Below the pieces are notes generated by a model. That model was not told the origin of the DNA and did not search any database. It was given only the letters and a program-made list of their open reading frames with translations. DNA of 27,279 nucleotides from Euryarchaeota archaeon UBA258 (GTDB lineage Archaea > Thermoplasmatota > Poseidoniia > Poseidoniales > Poseidoniaceae): NCBI GenBank assembly GCA_002502605.1, contig DAPR01000020.1, forward strand, positions 30,644-57,922. The letters are read 5' to 3'. Both the position numbers and the translations under genes were made by a program. This document shows positions 15,925 to 24,358 of this stretch, piece by piece; within the stretch, counting starts at the first letter, position 1, and every line of letters begins with the position of its first letter.

Positions 15925-16384
15925 TGAGCGACTTGTCTTCACCTGGCGAGCAATGATTCTCGCTTTCCTGCTTCCTTTGTTCTCGCTCTTGGCCATCGAC
16001 TTGAGCCTCGGTGGTTCAGTTGGGGCAGGTGCAGACAGTTTACCCAGGTTTGCAAATGCCTTGTTGACCGCATACACACTCGGGTCCCTTGTTCTGCTCG
16101 GCAATTTGTTCTTCTATGCTGATTCACGCCAACGCCCGCTTGCACCTCTGTTCGGTATGCTCGCGGCTGCAGCCATGGGACTTTTGACCTCAGTGATCCT
16201 TTTGGACAACACTGACATGCTGATGGAAAACAATGGATCAATCCGGGCCCAAATCATGTACAACATCGTCCACATGCTGGTTTCAGCAGGGGCGATCATT
16301 CTCGCCTTTGGTTTGGCGCTCGGTCTCACCTTCGCGACCATTACCGCTCAAAAAGCGCGAAAAACTTCCTTTGAAGAAGAGTAA
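15908..16384 (+). CDS. small four-helix membrane protein, function unknown
   Basis: The 158-residue protein has about four predicted membrane helices: near 14-34, 51-69, 80-98 and 118-143. The loop between the second and third is polar (YADSRQRPLAP), and the tail is charged (KARKTSFEEE). It starts at a GTG (15908) inside the end of the upstream membrane-protein gene; no in-frame ATG occurs before MILAFLLPLF, which would cut into the first helix. I see no catalytic motif. The 17-base overlap with the previous gene suggests a two-component membrane unit whose role is unknown. Confidence 0.7.
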   Translation: MKNLNDERLVFTWRAMILAFLLPLFSLLAIDLSLGGSVGAGADSLPRFANALLTAYTLGSLVLLGNLFFYADSRQRPLAPLFGMLAAAAMGLLTSVILLDNTDMLMENNGSIRAQIMYNIVHMLVSAGAIILAFGLALGLTFATITAQKARKTSFEEE

Positions 16385-16463
16385 TTCTGGCTTGGCAAAG
16401 CGAATATCACCTCCGTTGATTTCATAAGGAGGAGGTCGGTGGGCGTGTTCAGCAGGTGTTTCA

Positions 16464-16643
16464 ATGTCAAAGGGTACTCCATCCATGGGTAAGCGTCAGA
16501 AGACCACCCACATCCGTTGCCGACGCTGCGGACGCAACGCATACCACAAGCAAAAGTCCGTTTGCGCATCATGTGGATACGGCGAAACTTCTCGCATCCG
16601 CAAATACAGCTGGGCAAAGAAGACTCACCGTCCTAAGGCTTGA
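16464..16643 (+). CDS. rpl37e: 50S ribosomal protein L37e
   Basis: A 59-residue zinc-ribbon ribosomal protein. It begins [19 protein letters not shown] and has C19-x2-C22 and C34-x2-C37. The family features [28 protein letters not shown] and a basic C-terminus are all present. A GGTG Shine-Dalgarno lies 5 bases before the ATG. The gap of 79 bases from the preceding membrane-protein gene contains a TTTCATAAGG element about 40 bases upstream that could be a promoter. The gene is intact and keeps all four zinc ligands, unlike L44e in this window. Confidence 0.95.
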   Translation: MSKGTPSMGKRQKTTHIRCRRCGRNAYHKQKSVCASCGYGETSRIRKYSWAKKTHRPKA

Positions 16644-16713
16644 GTGAATTTACGCTGGACAAAAAGCGCAATGGCTACAAAGCGTCTTGATTTGGTTGGG
16701 TTGAGGCAAGACC

Positions 16714-18252
16714 ATGTGCGGTATCTTTGGAATCGTAGGACGAACCGGCGTCCATGTCAACCAATTGATCTATGACGGCCTCACAGTGCTGCAGCACCGA
16801 GGCCAAGATGCAGCAGGAATCATGACCGAAGCCGATGGACAATTTCGACTTCGTAAATCAAACGGTCTGGTCTCTGATATCTTCTACACCCGTCACATGC
16901 GACGCTTGCAAGGCCACATCGGCATAGGTCACGTGCGCTATCCAACTGCAGGTTCCTCTTCACGGGCAGAAGCACAGCCGTTTTACGTCAATTCACCTTA
17001 TGGATTGAGTTTGGCCCACAACGGTAACCTCACCAACGCAGCGGAACTCAAAACACTGCTGACCGATCGTCACCATCGCCACATGAACACCAGCAGTGAC
17101 TCGGAACTCCTGCTCAACATGCTGGCCGTTGAATTGGACCAGCGAACAACCAACATGTCGATTGATGGACAGCCACATCTGGACATAGAAACCGTTTTTG
17201 GTGCTGTCCAAGGGGTCCATGAAGCAGTGATAGGCTCCTATGCATGTGTCTCGATGCTTTCTGGCTACGGATTGCTGGCCTTTAGAGACCCACATGGAAT
17301 ACGACCGATGGTGTTTGGGAAGCGAGAGATTGATGGATGCACTGAATGGGTTGTCGCTAGTGAATCTGTTGCGATCACCGCTCTTGGGTTTGAAGTGGTC
17401 CGGGACGTCGCACCCGGTGAGGCAATATTCATTTCGAATTCGGGCCACATGTTCAACCGACAATGCGCTGAACCCGTCGAAGCAGCACCATGTGTGTTTG
17501 AGTACGTTTATTTCGCACGTCCAGATTCTGTTATTGATGGTATTTCGGTGTACAACGCTCGATTGAGCCAAGGAAAGCGGTTGGCAGAACGAATCCTTGA
17601 AGCGTGGCCCGACCACGACATCGATGCTGTCATCCCCGTGCCTGATTCCGGGCGTATTGCCGCGCTTCAGATGGCTGAAACTCTTCAGGTTGACTACAGG
17701 GAAGGCTTCGTCAAGAATCGCTATGTTGGCCGTACCTTCATCATGCCCGGACAAGCGCTCAGGGAGAAATCCGTGCGACGCAAATTGAACGCTATTGAAC
17801 ACGAATTCTCCGGCAAGAACATTCTGCTTGTTGACGATTCAATTGTCCGAGGCACGACGAGCGCTCAAATCATAGAGATGGCCCGAGATGTCGGGGCTGC
17901 AAAGGTCTACTTCGCCTCAGCTGCACCTCCTGTGCGCTATCCAAACGTCTATGGAATCGATATGCCTGCAATCACCGAATTCATTGCAAATGGCAAAACG
18001 ATTGAAGAAATCAACACGATTATCGGCAGCGATCGACTGTTCTATCAATCGCTTGAAGACCTCGTCGAGGCGACCACAATCGGTCCGAAACCCCCAACAC
18101 GATTCGACACCAGTTGCTTTAGCGGTGAATATGTGACAGGCGATATTGATGAAGCCTATTTGGAACGCTTGTTCAACTCAAGAAACGATGCTGCGAAGCA
18201 TGGTTCGTCCGAAGACGATGAAGTGATTGATATGCACAACGACGGCTCCTGA
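16714..18252 (+). CDS. purF: amidophosphoribosyltransferase PurF, gammaproteobacterial-like
   Basis: PurF commits PRPP to purine synthesis by transferring ammonia from glutamine. The protein begins MCGIFGIVG, so removal of Met exposes the catalytic N-terminal cysteine with no propeptide. The glutaminase domain shows [23 protein letters not shown] and LAHNGNLTN. The phosphoribosyltransferase domain shows [16 protein letters not shown] and the PRPP loop [13 protein letters not shown]. Two of the four cysteines that hold the Fe-S cluster in Bacillus-type PurF appear absent. The C-terminus ([13 protein letters not shown], ending in IDMHNDGS) recalls the E. coli enzyme, which ends EMHNEG as I remember it. 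At 512 residues it fits that subgroup. Bacterial-to-archaeal transfer is likely. The next gene starts 10 bases after its stop. Confidence 0.96.
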   Translation: MCGIFGIVGRTGVHVNQLIYDGLTVLQHRGQDAAGIMTEADGQFRLRKSNGLVSDIFYTRHMRRLQGHIGIGHVRYPTAGSSSRAEAQPFYVNSPYGLSLAHNGNLTNAAELKTLLTDRHHRHMNTSSDSELLLNMLAVELDQRTTNMSIDGQPHLDIETVFGAVQGVHEAVIGSYACVSMLSGYGLLAFRDPHGIRPMVFGKREIDGCTEWVVASESVAITALGFEVVRDVAPGEAIFISNSGHMFNRQCAEPVEAAPCVFEYVYFARPDSVIDGISVYNARLSQGKRLAERILEAWPDHDIDAVIPVPDSGRIAALQMAETLQVDYREGFVKNRYVGRTFIMPGQALREKSVRRKLNAIEHEFSGKNILLVDDSIVRGTTSAQIIEMARDVGAAKVYFASAAPPVRYPNVYGIDMPAITEFIANGKTIEEINTIIGSDRLFYQSLEDLVEATTIGPKPPTRFDTSCFSGEYVTGDIDEAYLERLFNSRNDAAKHGSSEDDEVIDMHNDGS

Positions 18253-18262
18253 GGCTTTTCGT

Positions 18263-19198
18263 ATGGCAAAGCAACATGCCTGGGTTCTTCGATTTGGCGA
18301 ACTCGGTCTCAAATCAAGAACCGTGCGTCGGGCCTTTCAAAAGACGCTTCGTAAGAACCTCATGCAACTTGCTGTTGACGCTGAGGTCCCTCTGCTACGA
18401 GGGCGAGAACGCCATCAAGACATGGTGTACTCGACTGCTCCCGTCCATGAGGTTGAATCCCTTCTTTCCCATGCATTGGGCCTTGCTGCCTTTGAACGGG
18501 TCACCACTTTGGGAAAGGTCATTGATCCGGAGCAGGTCGCAAAGCAACTCTTGGAAGGAGATCCACTCAAAGGACACCAACGAACCTTTGGAGTTCGAGT
18601 GAAACGACTTGGGAAAAAGGGGGAATGGAACACGATCACTTATTCCGCTGCGCTTGGTGCTGCGCTTTGTGATTTGGACTCAACCCTCAAGGTCGACCTT
18701 CGTCATCCTGATCGTTGGTACCGGATGATCCTCGAACCAAACCAAATCGCTCACATCGAAACGCGCTCAGATGGACCCGGTGGGTTACCTGCTGGTGTGC
18801 AAGGGGATGTGGTTGCCTGTGTTCGAACGCTTGATGACTTTTTGAGTGCCTTCCTGATTTTACGCAGAGGCACTCGAATCCTTCCTGTGCTTGAATCAAA
18901 AGAGGAATATGTTCAGATCCTCAAGGCATGGGACCCCTACCTTGGTCGTCGTTCAAGGATGCGAGACGAGGAGGGCACGAGCCATGAACGACCGGCTTGG
19001 GGCGTTTCCGGCCTTGAGTTAAGCGATGCAGCGCCTTATATCCAGCAGCGAGAAAGCGCAATCAAAACCACACCCTTGTGTACGTTGGAACCATTGATGG
19101 GTTGGACAGAATTGGAAAAAGAGCAGTTATACCTGCATATTCTTGATCCACTTCATCACCCGCTGCACCCGGATTGTGAATCATGGATTGATTCTTGA
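18263..19198 (+). CDS. ThiI-like THUMP-domain protein with degenerate PP-loop
   Basis: The 311-residue protein resembles ThiI, which thiolates uridine-8 of tRNA. The N-terminal ferredoxin-like start is clear (VLRFGELGLKSRTVRRAFQK, residues 8-27). A THUMP RNA-binding domain spans about 60-165 (FGVRVKRLGKKGEWNTITYS, LKVDLRHPDRWYRM). GGLPAGVQGDVVA (173-185) then aligns with the entry to the ThiI PP-loop. There the ATP-binding SGGxDS is replaced by RTLDDF (188-193). The segment PLCTLEPLMGWTELEKEQL near 271-289 matches the later PLIG.DK.EI region, but the protein stops about 20 residues after it. It therefore looks tRNA-binding but may not adenylate. The start is the ATG at 18263, just after the purF stop; an upstream TTG inside purF is less likely. 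Confidence 0.8.
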   Translation: MAKQHAWVLRFGELGLKSRTVRRAFQKTLRKNLMQLAVDAEVPLLRGRERHQDMVYSTAPVHEVESLLSHALGLAAFERVTTLGKVIDPEQVAKQLLEGDPLKGHQRTFGVRVKRLGKKGEWNTITYSAALGAALCDLDSTLKVDLRHPDRWYRMILEPNQIAHIETRSDGPGGLPAGVQGDVVACVRTLDDFLSAFLILRRGTRILPVLESKEEYVQILKAWDPYLGRRSRMRDEEGTSHERPAWGVSGLELSDAAPYIQQRESAIKTTPLCTLEPLMGWTELEKEQLYLHILDPLHHPLHPDCESWIDS

Positions 19199-19252
19199 AC
19201 TCCTTCACAGCCAAGGGATGAGGTTAATTGAGTCGCGTCCCGTGTGAATCAC

Positions 19253-20878
19253 ATGGTGATGACTCGGGCCGCACATATTGCGTTCAAACCGGAACATAAG
19301 GTCGCTCAGCTTTGCCTTTCATCCAACGGCCAATTTCTATCTTGGGCGGATCAAAGCGGATCGGTATCGCTTGCCACGGTGGGTGAAGACCAGACTTTGG
19401 ATGTCCAAGGAATCTGGCATTCCTCGGGAACTGTTGTTGGTTTGTGCTCACGGGGTCAACGTGCCTATGTTCTCGATGATGTTGAGGGTCTATCTTGCGT
19501 GAATCAAGAGGGTGAAGTGGATTGGCATGTACCTGTGGCTGGCGGCGGTTTTTCTCTCCATAAGGGCCCGACCGATATGGCGGTGGTCGATGCGCTGGGG
19601 CGCCTTTTGCGCATTGGTTATGATGGCTCGGCAACCGACTTAACCTCTCAATTTGAAGGAATTCTCAACGCTATGTATGTGAGAGAATTTTTGGTCTTGT
19701 CTCATGAAGACGGCTCAGTCAAGGCGTTGAAGGGTTCACAGGTGGTCTGGGACCGCCCAGTTCGTGGCGAGGTCGGGGAATCCATCACTGCCCTTGGCAT
19801 GGACGCTTCAGGTCATCTCATCATTGGCCGTGAAGGCTACGCTCTTGTCGATGGGGAAGAGGAAGCCCTTGAGATGGAAACATGGTGTTTGAACGGACAA
19901 GGTTTGCTTTTCCGTTGTGACCTCAAAACTCGGCTCACGCACATCACGCCCGGCTTGGGAAGTGTTGTGTGCGGCTTTGACAACGGCAATGTCACCCATT
20001 ACAAGGACAATGAACACCAAGAGTTGCTCAACACGGGCTTCGCAGTGCAAAGCCTCATGGTACGTCAAAACCATGTCGTCGTGTCTTCTTGGTTCTATCT
20101 TTTAGGTGTTGAAGAGGGGAAAGAACCATGGAAAATCGAACATCAAGGCATGCCCATGCTGCTCGAATCTTCCAACGATGGGTCCGTATGTTTCTTTGCA
20201 GGCGAAGATCAAAACGATTGGACTGAACCCGAGCCAATCGGCTTCTTTTCTCTCGAATCTGAAGCAAGAGATGCCGACCCTTCTGAGCTAACTGAATGGT
20301 TTCAGAAGCCAGACGCAGAACCAGAACGCTCGGCTGAAGAAATCTATAGAGTTGACGACTCAGTCGGTAACCTACTTACGGAAGAAGAACGCATACTGAT
20401 GGAAAAACCGCCTGAGGTCGGGCTTGATTCGCTGCATGCTGCTTTGGACGATTTCACCTTCGCCTCTCCAGAAGATGAAGCACACGGCACATTGAATGTT
20501 GATGCGGAAAGCCTTCTGGAAGACCTTGATGACCAATTGTCAAGCATGGCGATGATGCCCGATGAGGACTTGTTTGATGCATTGAATGAGGAAGTCGTTG
20601 CTCCAATCGCCCCGATTCCCAAAGCGGGTGATGACCGAGTTGTCACCTGTGATGAGGACGGAACGGCTGTTGTGTTGCTCGACGGCTTAGCTTCCGATGA
20701 TCCTCAAAATAGGATTGTGATGTGGTCTTGGGTCGATTCAACCGGGAAAGAAATCGCAACTCAAGCACGAGCTAAAGTACGTCTATCCACCGGTGTGCAC
20801 CGATTTGAATTGCGGATTTGCGACAGCGAAGGGCAATGGTCGAGCGATACCATTCAACTGACACTCAAACAGGCTTAG
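19253..20878 (+). CDS. cytosolic beta-propeller protein with C-terminal PKD-like domain, function unknown
   Basis: I cannot name a family. About 541 residues with no signal peptide or membrane segment. Residues 1-330 show repeated WD/PQQ-like blade patterns (LSSNGQFLSWADQSGSVSLAT, FLVLSHEDGSVKAL, SVVCGFDNGNVTHY). A long acidic stretch, about 335-450, is rich in Asp, Glu and Ser and probably disordered. The last 90 residues resemble a PKD/Ig-like fold (VVLLDGLASDDPQNRIVMWSW, HRFELRICDSEGQWSSD). This combination suggests a scaffold or adaptor. The start is uncertain: GTG 19244, ATG 19253 and ATG 19259 are all in frame. It follows the ThiI-like gene by 54 bases and precedes the MBL hydrolase gene by 30. 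Confidence 0.72.
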   Translation: MVMTRAAHIAFKPEHKVAQLCLSSNGQFLSWADQSGSVSLATVGEDQTLDVQGIWHSSGTVVGLCSRGQRAYVLDDVEGLSCVNQEGEVDWHVPVAGGGFSLHKGPTDMAVVDALGRLLRIGYDGSATDLTSQFEGILNAMYVREFLVLSHEDGSVKALKGSQVVWDRPVRGEVGESITALGMDASGHLIIGREGYALVDGEEEALEMETWCLNGQGLLFRCDLKTRLTHITPGLGSVVCGFDNGNVTHYKDNEHQELLNTGFAVQSLMVRQNHVVVSSWFYLLGVEEGKEPWKIEHQGMPMLLESSNDGSVCFFAGEDQNDWTEPEPIGFFSLESEARDADPSELTEWFQKPDAEPERSAEEIYRVDDSVGNLLTEEERILMEKPPEVGLDSLHAALDDFTFASPEDEAHGTLNVDAESLLEDLDDQLSSMAMMPDEDLFDALNEEVVAPIAPIPKAGDDRVVTCDEDGTAVVLLDGLASDDPQNRIVMWSWVDSTGKEIATQARAKVRLSTGVHRFELRICDSEGQWSSDTIQLTLKQA

Positions 20879-20908
20879 ACTGATGAAGTGGTGGCTTGTG
20901 GGCTCACC

Positions 20909-21679
20909 ATGGCCGTGAGCGATCCTTGGATCGAATGCTTCTTTGTCGGGGCGTTGCAGATGCGTTGCTCCGTTGTGAGTGACCGTTCAACAGGTGATAC
21001 GGTCATTATTGATGGAGGCAGTGAACCTGAACGGTTGATTGCTTGGATTGACCGTTTTGAGGGGCGGGGTCCTGATTGGTCAAACGGTCCAGACAGTTCC
21101 ATGACAGCGCGTGAACAAGGCTTGCCCGAACGAAAGGTCGTGGCCTTGGTAAACACCCATGCGCATTTCGATCACAGTGGGCACATACCTGATTTATTGA
21201 GGCATTATGCGGTCAAATGGTACCTTCACCCCGACGACACATATTTGCAAACGCTGGCTCAAAGTTCAGCACGTCGTTGGGGTTTTGACGCTCCAACTCC
21301 GGCTGTGGCAGATGAAGCACTGGTGCCTAAATCCACTATGGGCTTTGGTGCGCTGGAATTTCATATTCTTCACACGCCAGGCCATACCCTTGGAGGCTGT
21401 TGCCTCAACTTGTTGGTTGAGGACGGGTCGAACCACCTGTTTGTTGGAGACACGTTGTTCAACGGTTCTGTTGGGCGAACTGATTTACCGGATACCGGTG
21501 GTGATTTTGATGTTCTTGCTGCCTCAATTCACACCCAATTGTGGCCTTTAGAAGCGGACACAGTGGTCTATCCTGGTCACGGGCCTTTGACAACAATCGG
21601 GCATGAGCGTGCTACAAACCCCTTTGTTGGTGAGGGGGCAGGTCCTGGTGGGGTTTACGGGCGTGGCAAGTACGCCTGA
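20909..21679 (+). CDS. MBL-fold metallo-hydrolase, glyoxalase II-like
   Basis: A 256-residue metallo-beta-lactamase-fold hydrolase. The metal ligands are visible in order: THAHFDH (H84, H86, D88, H89), HTPGHT (H159), VGDTLF (D181) and YPGHGP (H224). The later E.A.NPF segment (HERATNPFV) resembles hydroxyacylglutathione hydrolase. The actual substrate cannot be told, and a thioester or similar hydrolysis is inferred from family only. The frame opens upstream at a GTG at 20888, but the ATG at 20909 is preferred. The stop codon at 21677-21679 abuts the stop of the convergent etfA gene with no spacing. Confidence 0.88.
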   Translation: MAVSDPWIECFFVGALQMRCSVVSDRSTGDTVIIDGGSEPERLIAWIDRFEGRGPDWSNGPDSSMTAREQGLPERKVVALVNTHAHFDHSGHIPDLLRHYAVKWYLHPDDTYLQTLAQSSARRWGFDAPTPAVADEALVPKSTMGFGALEFHILHTPGHTLGGCCLNLLVEDGSNHLFVGDTLFNGSVGRTDLPDTGGDFDVLAASIHTQLWPLEADTVVYPGHGPLTTIGHERATNPFVGEGAGPGGVYGRGKYA

Positions 21680-22612
21680 TCACGCCATCATGCCGGCAAG
21701 GGTTGACTGAAGCACGGGGAGTGCTTCTTCCCAGGTTGCAACAATGCCGTAGTCAGCGTGTTGGAAGATTGGTGCGTCTGCATCCTTGTTGATCGCAACG
21801 ATGTACTTGGAGGAACGCATTCCAGCCAAGTGTTGAATCGCTCCGGAAATTCCAACAGCGATGTAGAGGTTTGGATTGACCGTTTTTCCAGTTTGACCAA
21901 CTTGCATCGAATGAGGAATGGCTTCCCATGTATCAACCGCTGCACGAGATGCACCAACAGCCGCACCGAGCGTGTCTGCAATGGCTTCCAAGTGAACGAA
22001 GTTGTCAGGTGAGCCCATTCCACGACCGCCAGAAATGATGATGTTAGCTTCAGCGACATCGAGGCGTTGAGAGGCTCGTGCCATGAATTCTTGAACGGCA
22101 GTGGCCATGTTACCCGTTGTGTCGACAACGGAGATTTCGTTGCTCCCAGTGCTTGGTGCAGCATCGAACACATTTGCTCGGACGCTGACAACAGCAGGAC
22201 CTGAAATGGCTACAGTTTGCATGGCCTTTCCGGAGTACACCGGCGAAGTAAGTTGGTTCTCACGAATAGCGACCACGTCTTGAACAACCGAAAGATTGCG
22301 GCGGGCAGCAAGGCGAGCAGCGAGGTCTTTTGATTGTGGTGTAGCGGAAGTGAGGATGATTCCTTGAGGCGCAACGGCGTCAAGCGCCTCAGCCCAAGCA
22401 GCAGCATCATAGTGAGCGAAAGCATCAGATTTAGCAGCGATGACTTTGCTTGCACCTGCGATTGAACCTGCGGCGTCTGCAACGCTTGCATCGGTGCATG
22501 GTACGATGATCATTGGTGAGCCACCAAGTGCATTGGCAGCGGTCACGAGTTCGGATGTGGTTGTGTGGATGGTTCCTTTTGCGATTTCAGCAATTACAAT
22601 TAGTTCAGTCAT
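21680..22612 (-). CDS. etfA: electron transfer flavoprotein alpha subunit
   Basis: EtfA pairs with EtfB to carry electrons from acyl-CoA and related dehydrogenases. The 310-residue protein has the C-terminal FAD domain with SGGRGMG (about 190-200) and GAAVGASRAAVD. It continues HSMQVGQTGKTVNPNLYIAVG and GAIQHLAGM, then VAINKDADAPIFQHADYGIV, all hallmarks of the family. The ATG at 22612 is preceded by GAGGTGA, which overlaps the etfB stop region and gives a good ribosome-binding site. The stop codon touches that of the convergent MBL gene. The pair suggests fatty-acid or amino-acid oxidation; no ETF-quinone oxidoreductase is in the window, so the electron acceptor is unknown. Confidence 0.97.
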   Translation of the reverse strand: MTELIVIAEIAKGTIHTTTSELVTAANALGGSPMIIVPCTDASVADAAGSIAGASKVIAAKSDAFAHYDAAAWAEALDAVAPQGIILTSATPQSKDLAARLAARRNLSVVQDVVAIRENQLTSPVYSGKAMQTVAISGPAVVSVRANVFDAAPSTGSNEISVVDTTGNMATAVQEFMARASQRLDVAEANIIISGGRGMGSPDNFVHLEAIADTLGAAVGASRAAVDTWEAIPHSMQVGQTGKTVNPNLYIAVGISGAIQHLAGMRSSKYIVAINKDADAPIFQHADYGIVATWEEALPVLQSTLAGMMA

Positions 22613-22621
22613 GGTTTCACC

Positions 22622-23359
22622 TCAAATTACGTTTGCCTCGTCTCGAAGCAAGTTGGCTACTTCTGCAGCAGCTGCTCCACCCTCGTAGGACTTGCCAGCT
22701 GGCTTCGCAGGTGGCATGCTGTGTGCGACAATGGTGACGCTTGAAGGCTGGATGGCCGCAGCTTTCACTTCGACTTGTGCCTTCTTGGCTTGCATGATGC
22801 CTTTGACGTTTGGCTTTCGAACTTTGATATCGCCTTTGTCACAGGTGATCACTGCTGGTGTGTTGACGGACATTCGAGCATTGCCGCCATCGCTTGGAGC
22901 AACGACGGTTAATCCACCATCAAATCCAACGGAGATTACATTGGAGGCAGAGGCCCAACCGAGTCGCTCAGCGACTCCAGGGCCGGTGGACCCCGCTCCG
23001 GTGTCGGCAGCGGATTTTCCACAATACACGATTTCAGCGCCCAGTTCTTGGAGGGTTGAAGCAAGGGCGGATTGAAGAGCATTAGAATCAAGTTCTTGTT
23101 CACAGTCGATTCGTACGATGTGGTCAACGCCGATGGCTTTCGCGTCTTTGAGGACCTTGTCAGCGCCGGCTCCACCCAAGGTGAGGGCAATGACTTCGCC
23201 ACCAGAAGCATCCCGGTGTCGAAGGGCAGTTTCAACAGCGAATTCGTCGTAAGGACTCATCACTTTCTTGACAGCAGAAAGGTCCACACGGTCCCCTGAT
23301 ACGACGATTTTGGCATTTGTGTCTGGCACTTGCTTCACGAGAACAACGATCTTTGTCAT
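22622..23359 (-). CDS. etfB: electron transfer flavoprotein beta subunit
   Basis: EtfB partners EtfA and binds AMP in non-bifurcating enzymes. The 245-residue protein begins MTKIVVLVKQVPDTNAKI. Family segments are KVMSPYDEFAVETALRHRD, GGAGADKVLKDAKAIGVD, and SAADTGAGSTGPGVAERLG near 120-140. The late IKVRKPNVKGIMQAKK is also typical. The frame stays open to 23536, but the upstream stretch has no family similarity, so the ATG at 23359 is used. A GAGGAGG lies about 12 bases before it, rather far for a ribosome-binding site. It is the first gene of the etfB-etfA operon and is divergent from the MCM-like gene, with 149 bases between them. Confidence 0.96.
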   Translation of the reverse strand: MTKIVVLVKQVPDTNAKIVVSGDRVDLSAVKKVMSPYDEFAVETALRHRDASGGEVIALTLGGAGADKVLKDAKAIGVDHIVRIDCEQELDSNALQSALASTLQELGAEIVYCGKSAADTGAGSTGPGVAERLGWASASNVISVGFDGGLTVVAPSDGGNARMSVNTPAVITCDKGDIKVRKPNVKGIMQAKKAQVEVKAAAIQPSSVTIVAHSMPPAKPAGKSYEGGAAAAEVANLLRDEANVI

Positions 23360-23508
23360 GGGTGGCACGCTCCTCCTCATTGAGGGGACAACCTGTTCGA
23401 CATGAACGGGATTGATGAACCTTAGCCTTGCCCAAGTTCTTCTCACGGGTCTGGATTTTACAAGCATACCGAAACCTTTGATAGCCGTCGCATGAGGGCT
23501 CAAGTTCC

Positions 23509-24357
23509 ATGTCGAGTCAAGAACCCACTGAACCAACCCCTGAAGAAATGAGACTCCTCGCTGCTTGGCGAACCTTCTTTGAAACCAACTGTAAAGCCGA
23601 CTTCGCCGCCCTTGGTGAAATCGAGGACAGCGTCTGGGGGTTTGAGATTCAATGGGAAGCGTTGAATCAACACAAAGGCCTAGGCATCGCCTTCATGAGC
23701 AACAGGACGACCTGCATCAAATTTGGAACAGCAGTCCTCGAAGAGCAATTCGCGCTCCACAACCTCATTCCACGACCAGTGATTCGAGTGATTGGGTTCT
23801 CTGAACTGAATCGCTACCACATCACCGACCTTCGGATGCGCGACCGCACCCGTTTCCTCCGCTTTGATGCCGTGGTTCACAGTTCAAGTCGCGCCATGGG
23901 GTGGCTCAAGCGATCCGCTTACCAATGCCGAACCTGTAAGCATGAGTGGTTGATTGATGAGCAACTCGCACGAGCAAGAAAGAAGGCTGAAACATGCCCG
24001 CTGTGCTACAAACAAGCTCGTGCTATGCTGATGGAAGGGGCTGACCCAGTGGAGGTTCCAGATTGTCGAAACATCAACATGGACCTCGAGCGAAATTACT
24101 ACGAAGATGTGCAATACATGGAACTGTTTGACCCAACGAGCCTCATGGGTGATGATGCACCTGAGGATGTACCGACCATCATGGCGGTTGTTTCCGATGA
24201 ATATGTGGATCAATTCAAACCAGGTCAGTGCCTCACCGTGAACGCAACCATTGGGGTGGACCACCTCCCCTCTCGTGATTACCTGCGCGACACACGTCGC
24301 ATTCTACGACTTGACGTGCACAGCATCGAAGAGGGATTTTCTCTTCACGAAGAGTAA
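23509..24357 (+). CDS. stand-alone MCM N-terminal-domain-like protein without AAA+ ATPase
   Basis: The 282-residue protein aligns by eye with the N-terminal half of archaeal MCM helicase. The order is helical A-like domain, then TDLRMRDRTRFLRFDAVVHSSSRA (106-129, the entry to the OB-fold). A zinc ribbon follows with C140-x2-C143 and C163-x2-C166. The second OB half begins EVPDCRNINMDL, and later EYVDQFKPGQCLTVNATI matches the DLVDKVKPGDRVTV segment. There is no Walker A, Walker B or arginine finger, and the protein stops where the ATPase would start. It may bind single-stranded or duplex DNA, or join MCM hexamers. Known truncated MCM paralogs make this family plausible, but the function is inferred. 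Gene-end spacing to the convergent TyrRS gene is one base. Confidence 0.8.
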   Translation: MSSQEPTEPTPEEMRLLAAWRTFFETNCKADFAALGEIEDSVWGFEIQWEALNQHKGLGIAFMSNRTTCIKFGTAVLEEQFALHNLIPRPVIRVIGFSELNRYHITDLRMRDRTRFLRFDAVVHSSSRAMGWLKRSAYQCRTCKHEWLIDEQLARARKKAETCPLCYKQARAMLMEGADPVEVPDCRNINMDLERNYYEDVQYMELFDPTSLMGDDAPEDVPTIMAVVSDEYVDQFKPGQCLTVNATIGVDHLPSRDYLRDTRRILRLDVHSIEEGFSLHEE

Positions 24358-24358
24358 C

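Noticed and set aside
16993..17802. Minus-strand open frame of about 269 codons
   Set aside because: It is antisense to purF and shows no recognisable motif; long shadow frames are common at this base composition.
23360..23536. Extended start for EtfB
   Set aside because: The extra residues lack any ETF similarity, overlap the divergent MCM-like gene start and are followed by the canonical MTKIVVLVKQVPD start.
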